Under the pieces are notes generated by a model. It did no database searches, was not told the origin of the DNA, and saw nothing but the letters and a program-made list of their open reading frames with translations. Positions 62,821 through 64,000 of a stretch of DNA of 64,000 bases are shown piece by piece; the first letter of the stretch is position 1; each line of letters begins with the position of its first letter. The translations under genes were made by a program, and so were the position numbers. Source of the DNA: Candidatus Thiodiazotropha sp. 'RUGA'. Lineage in GTDB: Bacteria > Pseudomonadota > Gammaproteobacteria > Chromatiales > Chromatiaceae. The DNA lies in assembly GCA_016842065.1 (NCBI GenBank), contig JAEPDS010000015.1, positions 31,697 through 95,696 of the forward strand. The letters run 5' to 3'.

Positions 62821-63225
62821 GTGAGTGGTGATGAAACTGAAAAGGACATCTCTGGTGTCAGAGTCATGGTCATCGATGATAGTAAGACCATTCGGCGCAC
62901 CGCCGAAAGTCTATTGAAAAAGGCGGGCTGTGAGGTATCCACGGCGACCGATGGTTTTGAGGCATTGGCGATGATCGCCGATCACCATCCGGATGTGATT
63001 TTCGTCGATATCATGATGCCGCGTCTTGATGGCTATCAGACCTGTGCACTCATTAAACACAATGATGTATATAAGAATATTCCTGTGATCATGCTATCCA
63101 GTAAGGATGGCCTGTTCGACCGTGCGCGGGGCAGGATTGTGGGGTCGGAGCAGTATCTGACCAAGCCGTTCACCAAGGATGAGCTGTTGGGCGCAATACG
63201 TCGATATGTGAATACCGCGGCTTAG
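62821..63225 (+). CDS. pilG: Twitching motility response regulator PilG
   Basis: A single-domain receiver (134 residues) of the Pil-Chp chemosensory system controlling type IV pili. Acidic pocket VMVIDDSKTIRRTAESLL, phospho-acceptor Asp 63 in FVDIMMPRLDGYQTC, and the switch Lys in YLTKPFTKDELLG are present. The ribosome site GAGG precedes a GTG start by 8 bases. The order pilG-pilH-pilI, divergent from gshB, identifies it. Confidence 0.92.
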   Translation: MSGDETEKDISGVRVMVIDDSKTIRRTAESLLKKAGCEVSTATDGFEALAMIADHHPDVIFVDIMMPRLDGYQTCALIKHNDVYKNIPVIMLSSKDGLFDRARGRIVGSEQYLTKPFTKDELLGAIRRYVNTAA

Positions 63226-63358
63226 TGTTAACGGGTCCTAATATACTGAGTTGTGCGATTTGGTTTGAGATGGCTGCAATCTGCATGGATGTAGGCTTGT
63301 TTTAAAGACATTCAGGGGTCAGCCGATAAGGACTAGAATCAACGGGCAGAGAGATTCG

Positions 63359-63796
63359 ATGATCAAAAATATATTTCGCAAGGGTCGCGAGCAAGAAGAA
63401 GAGAGCAATCACCCGGTTAGCGGAGAGGCTAAGGGGAGGATTCTTGTGGTCGATGATTCGCCCACCGAAGTAGTTGTTTTCAAAAAAATTCTTACTAAGC
63501 AGGGTTATCAGATTCTGGTCGCCAGCGATGGGCAGGAAGGGGTGGAGATGGCGAAAAAGGAGCTGCCTGATCTAATTCTTATGGATGTGGTGATGCCGGT
63601 GTTGAATGGATTTCAGGCAACCCGGCAGTTAAAGAATGACGACTCCACAGCCAATATTCCTGTGATCATGGTCACCACCAAGGACCAACAGACCGATATC
63701 AACTGGGGAATGCGCCAGGGTGCCACTGAGTACATGGTGAAGCCGGTCTCTCCAGCGGAACTTCTCAACAAGATCAAGGCGTTGATCAATGCCTGA
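63359..63796 (+). CDS. pilH: Twitching motility response regulator PilH
   Basis: A single-domain receiver (145 residues) with ~25 extra basic/acidic residues at the N-terminus (IFRKGREQEEESNHP). Acidic pair in LVVDDSPTEVVVFKKIL, phospho-acceptor Asp 76 in LILMDVVMPVLNG, and YMVKPVSPAELL with the conserved Lys. It acts with PilG downstream of the ChpA kinase to set pilus extension and retraction. It lies 133 bases after pilG and overlaps pilI by 8 bases. Confidence 0.92.
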   Translation: MIKNIFRKGREQEEESNHPVSGEAKGRILVVDDSPTEVVVFKKILTKQGYQILVASDGQEGVEMAKKELPDLILMDVVMPVLNGFQATRQLKNDDSTANIPVIMVTTKDQQTDINWGMRQGATEYMVKPVSPAELLNKIKALINA

Positions 63797-64000
63797 TGAC
63801 GCCATGCAACAGAGCGTTATAGATTCGCCCCAGGGGGTTGTCCAGCTATTGGCCAACCTGGAACAGCGCAGCAGGAAAAATGCGAAAGGACTGCCCCAAC
63901 AGGAGCTGATACAGAGTTACTGGGAAGGGGTGATGTTCTATGTGGGCGACAGTCGCTTTATTGCACCTTTGAGCAGCGTCAAAGAGATACTCAATTACCC
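63789..64000 (+). CDS. pilI: CheW-like adaptor PilI, 3' end outside window
   Basis: The first 70 residues of a CheW-domain protein. It starts at an ATG overlapping the pilH stop region. The visible part has SPQGVVQLLANLEQRSRKNA, then YWEGVMFYVGDSRFIAPLSSV, the first strands of the CheW fold. Position directly after pilH fits PilI, which couples the PilJ receptor to the ChpA kinase. A second ATG five codons on is possible. The rest of the gene lies beyond the window. Confidence 0.85.
   Translation, partial: MPDDAMQQSVIDSPQGVVQLLANLEQRSRKNAKGLPQQELIQSYWEGVMFYVGDSRFIAPLSSVKEILNY

Noticed and set aside
1..64000. CRISPR arrays, tRNA or rRNA genes, complete insertion sequences
   Set aside because: No regularly spaced repeats, no tRNA-like stems with T-loop sequence, and no transposase or integrase genes were seen.

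Overview
The window reads as the chromosome of a free-living or symbiotic gammaproteobacterium. A Chromatiales-type sulfur-oxidiser relative such as Sedimenticola or Candidatus Thiodiazotropha is my inference from gene content and order; no 16S rRNA gene is present to confirm it. GC content is moderate, genes are tightly packed, and the gshB-tonB-algH-ruvX-pyrR-pyrB-pyrX and gshB/pilGHI orders are those known from Pseudomonas and relatives. I saw no tRNA, rRNA, CRISPR array, integrase or complete insertion sequence.

Layout. 0-6.3 kb: the 3' part of ptsP, then a membrane histidine kinase and a sigma54 response regulator. 6.4-9.4 kb (minus strand): an SH3/coiled-coil membrane protein, argF and argD, with an intrinsic terminator in the argD leader. 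9.7-12.7 kb: two small membrane proteins and a secreted InlB-repeat/thrombospondin-3 protein. 12.8-23.2 kb (minus strand): a nitrate module of moaA, napFDAGHBC and the narXL sensor/regulator pair. A NarL/NarP-type 7-2-7 site and a perfect FNR box lie upstream of napF. 23.4-27.2 kb: an unknown protein, an SLC13-type permease and a divergent LysR regulator. 27.7-31.9 kb: a five-gene tungsten aldehyde oxidoreductase operon (polyferredoxin, AOR, FAD subunit, MoaD-like protein, small unknown). 32-39 kb: an SGNH hydrolase, pyruvate kinase, a lipoprotein GDPD-family protein, Fe-superoxide dismutase, a lone HyuB and an ABM-domain protein. 39-47.4 kb: a small histidine kinase, a receiver-TPR protein, an HDOD protein, recQ, an asnB/asnO-like amidotransferase and an HD-GYP protein. 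47.8-54.3 kb: grxD, a dCMP-deaminase-family enzyme, a DUF3108 protein, purN, purM, a DUF2066 protein, a CDP-alcohol phosphatidyltransferase and a small outer-membrane barrel. 54.3-61.1 kb (minus strand): gshB, tonB, algH, ruvX, pyrR, pyrB, pyrX and a pyrK-like gene. 61.6-64 kb: a small secreted protein, a secreted rhodanese-domain protein and pilG, pilH and the start of pilI.

How the genes work together. Periplasmic nitrate reduction is a complete unit: NapGH and NapC deliver quinol electrons, NapB and NapA form the reductase, NapD and NapF mature it, MoaA makes the cofactor and NarXL regulates it. The aor operon has its own MoaD-like protein and probably oxidises aldehydes. The pyr cluster encodes aspartate transcarbamoylase with a catalytically degenerate dihydroorotase partner.

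The least expected signal is non-coding. A roughly 75-nt element with base-pair-compatible changes occurs at 48.2 kb and 59.2 kb. At both places it is in the same orientation as the gene downstream and is followed, in the same order, by a second shared 23-nt motif.
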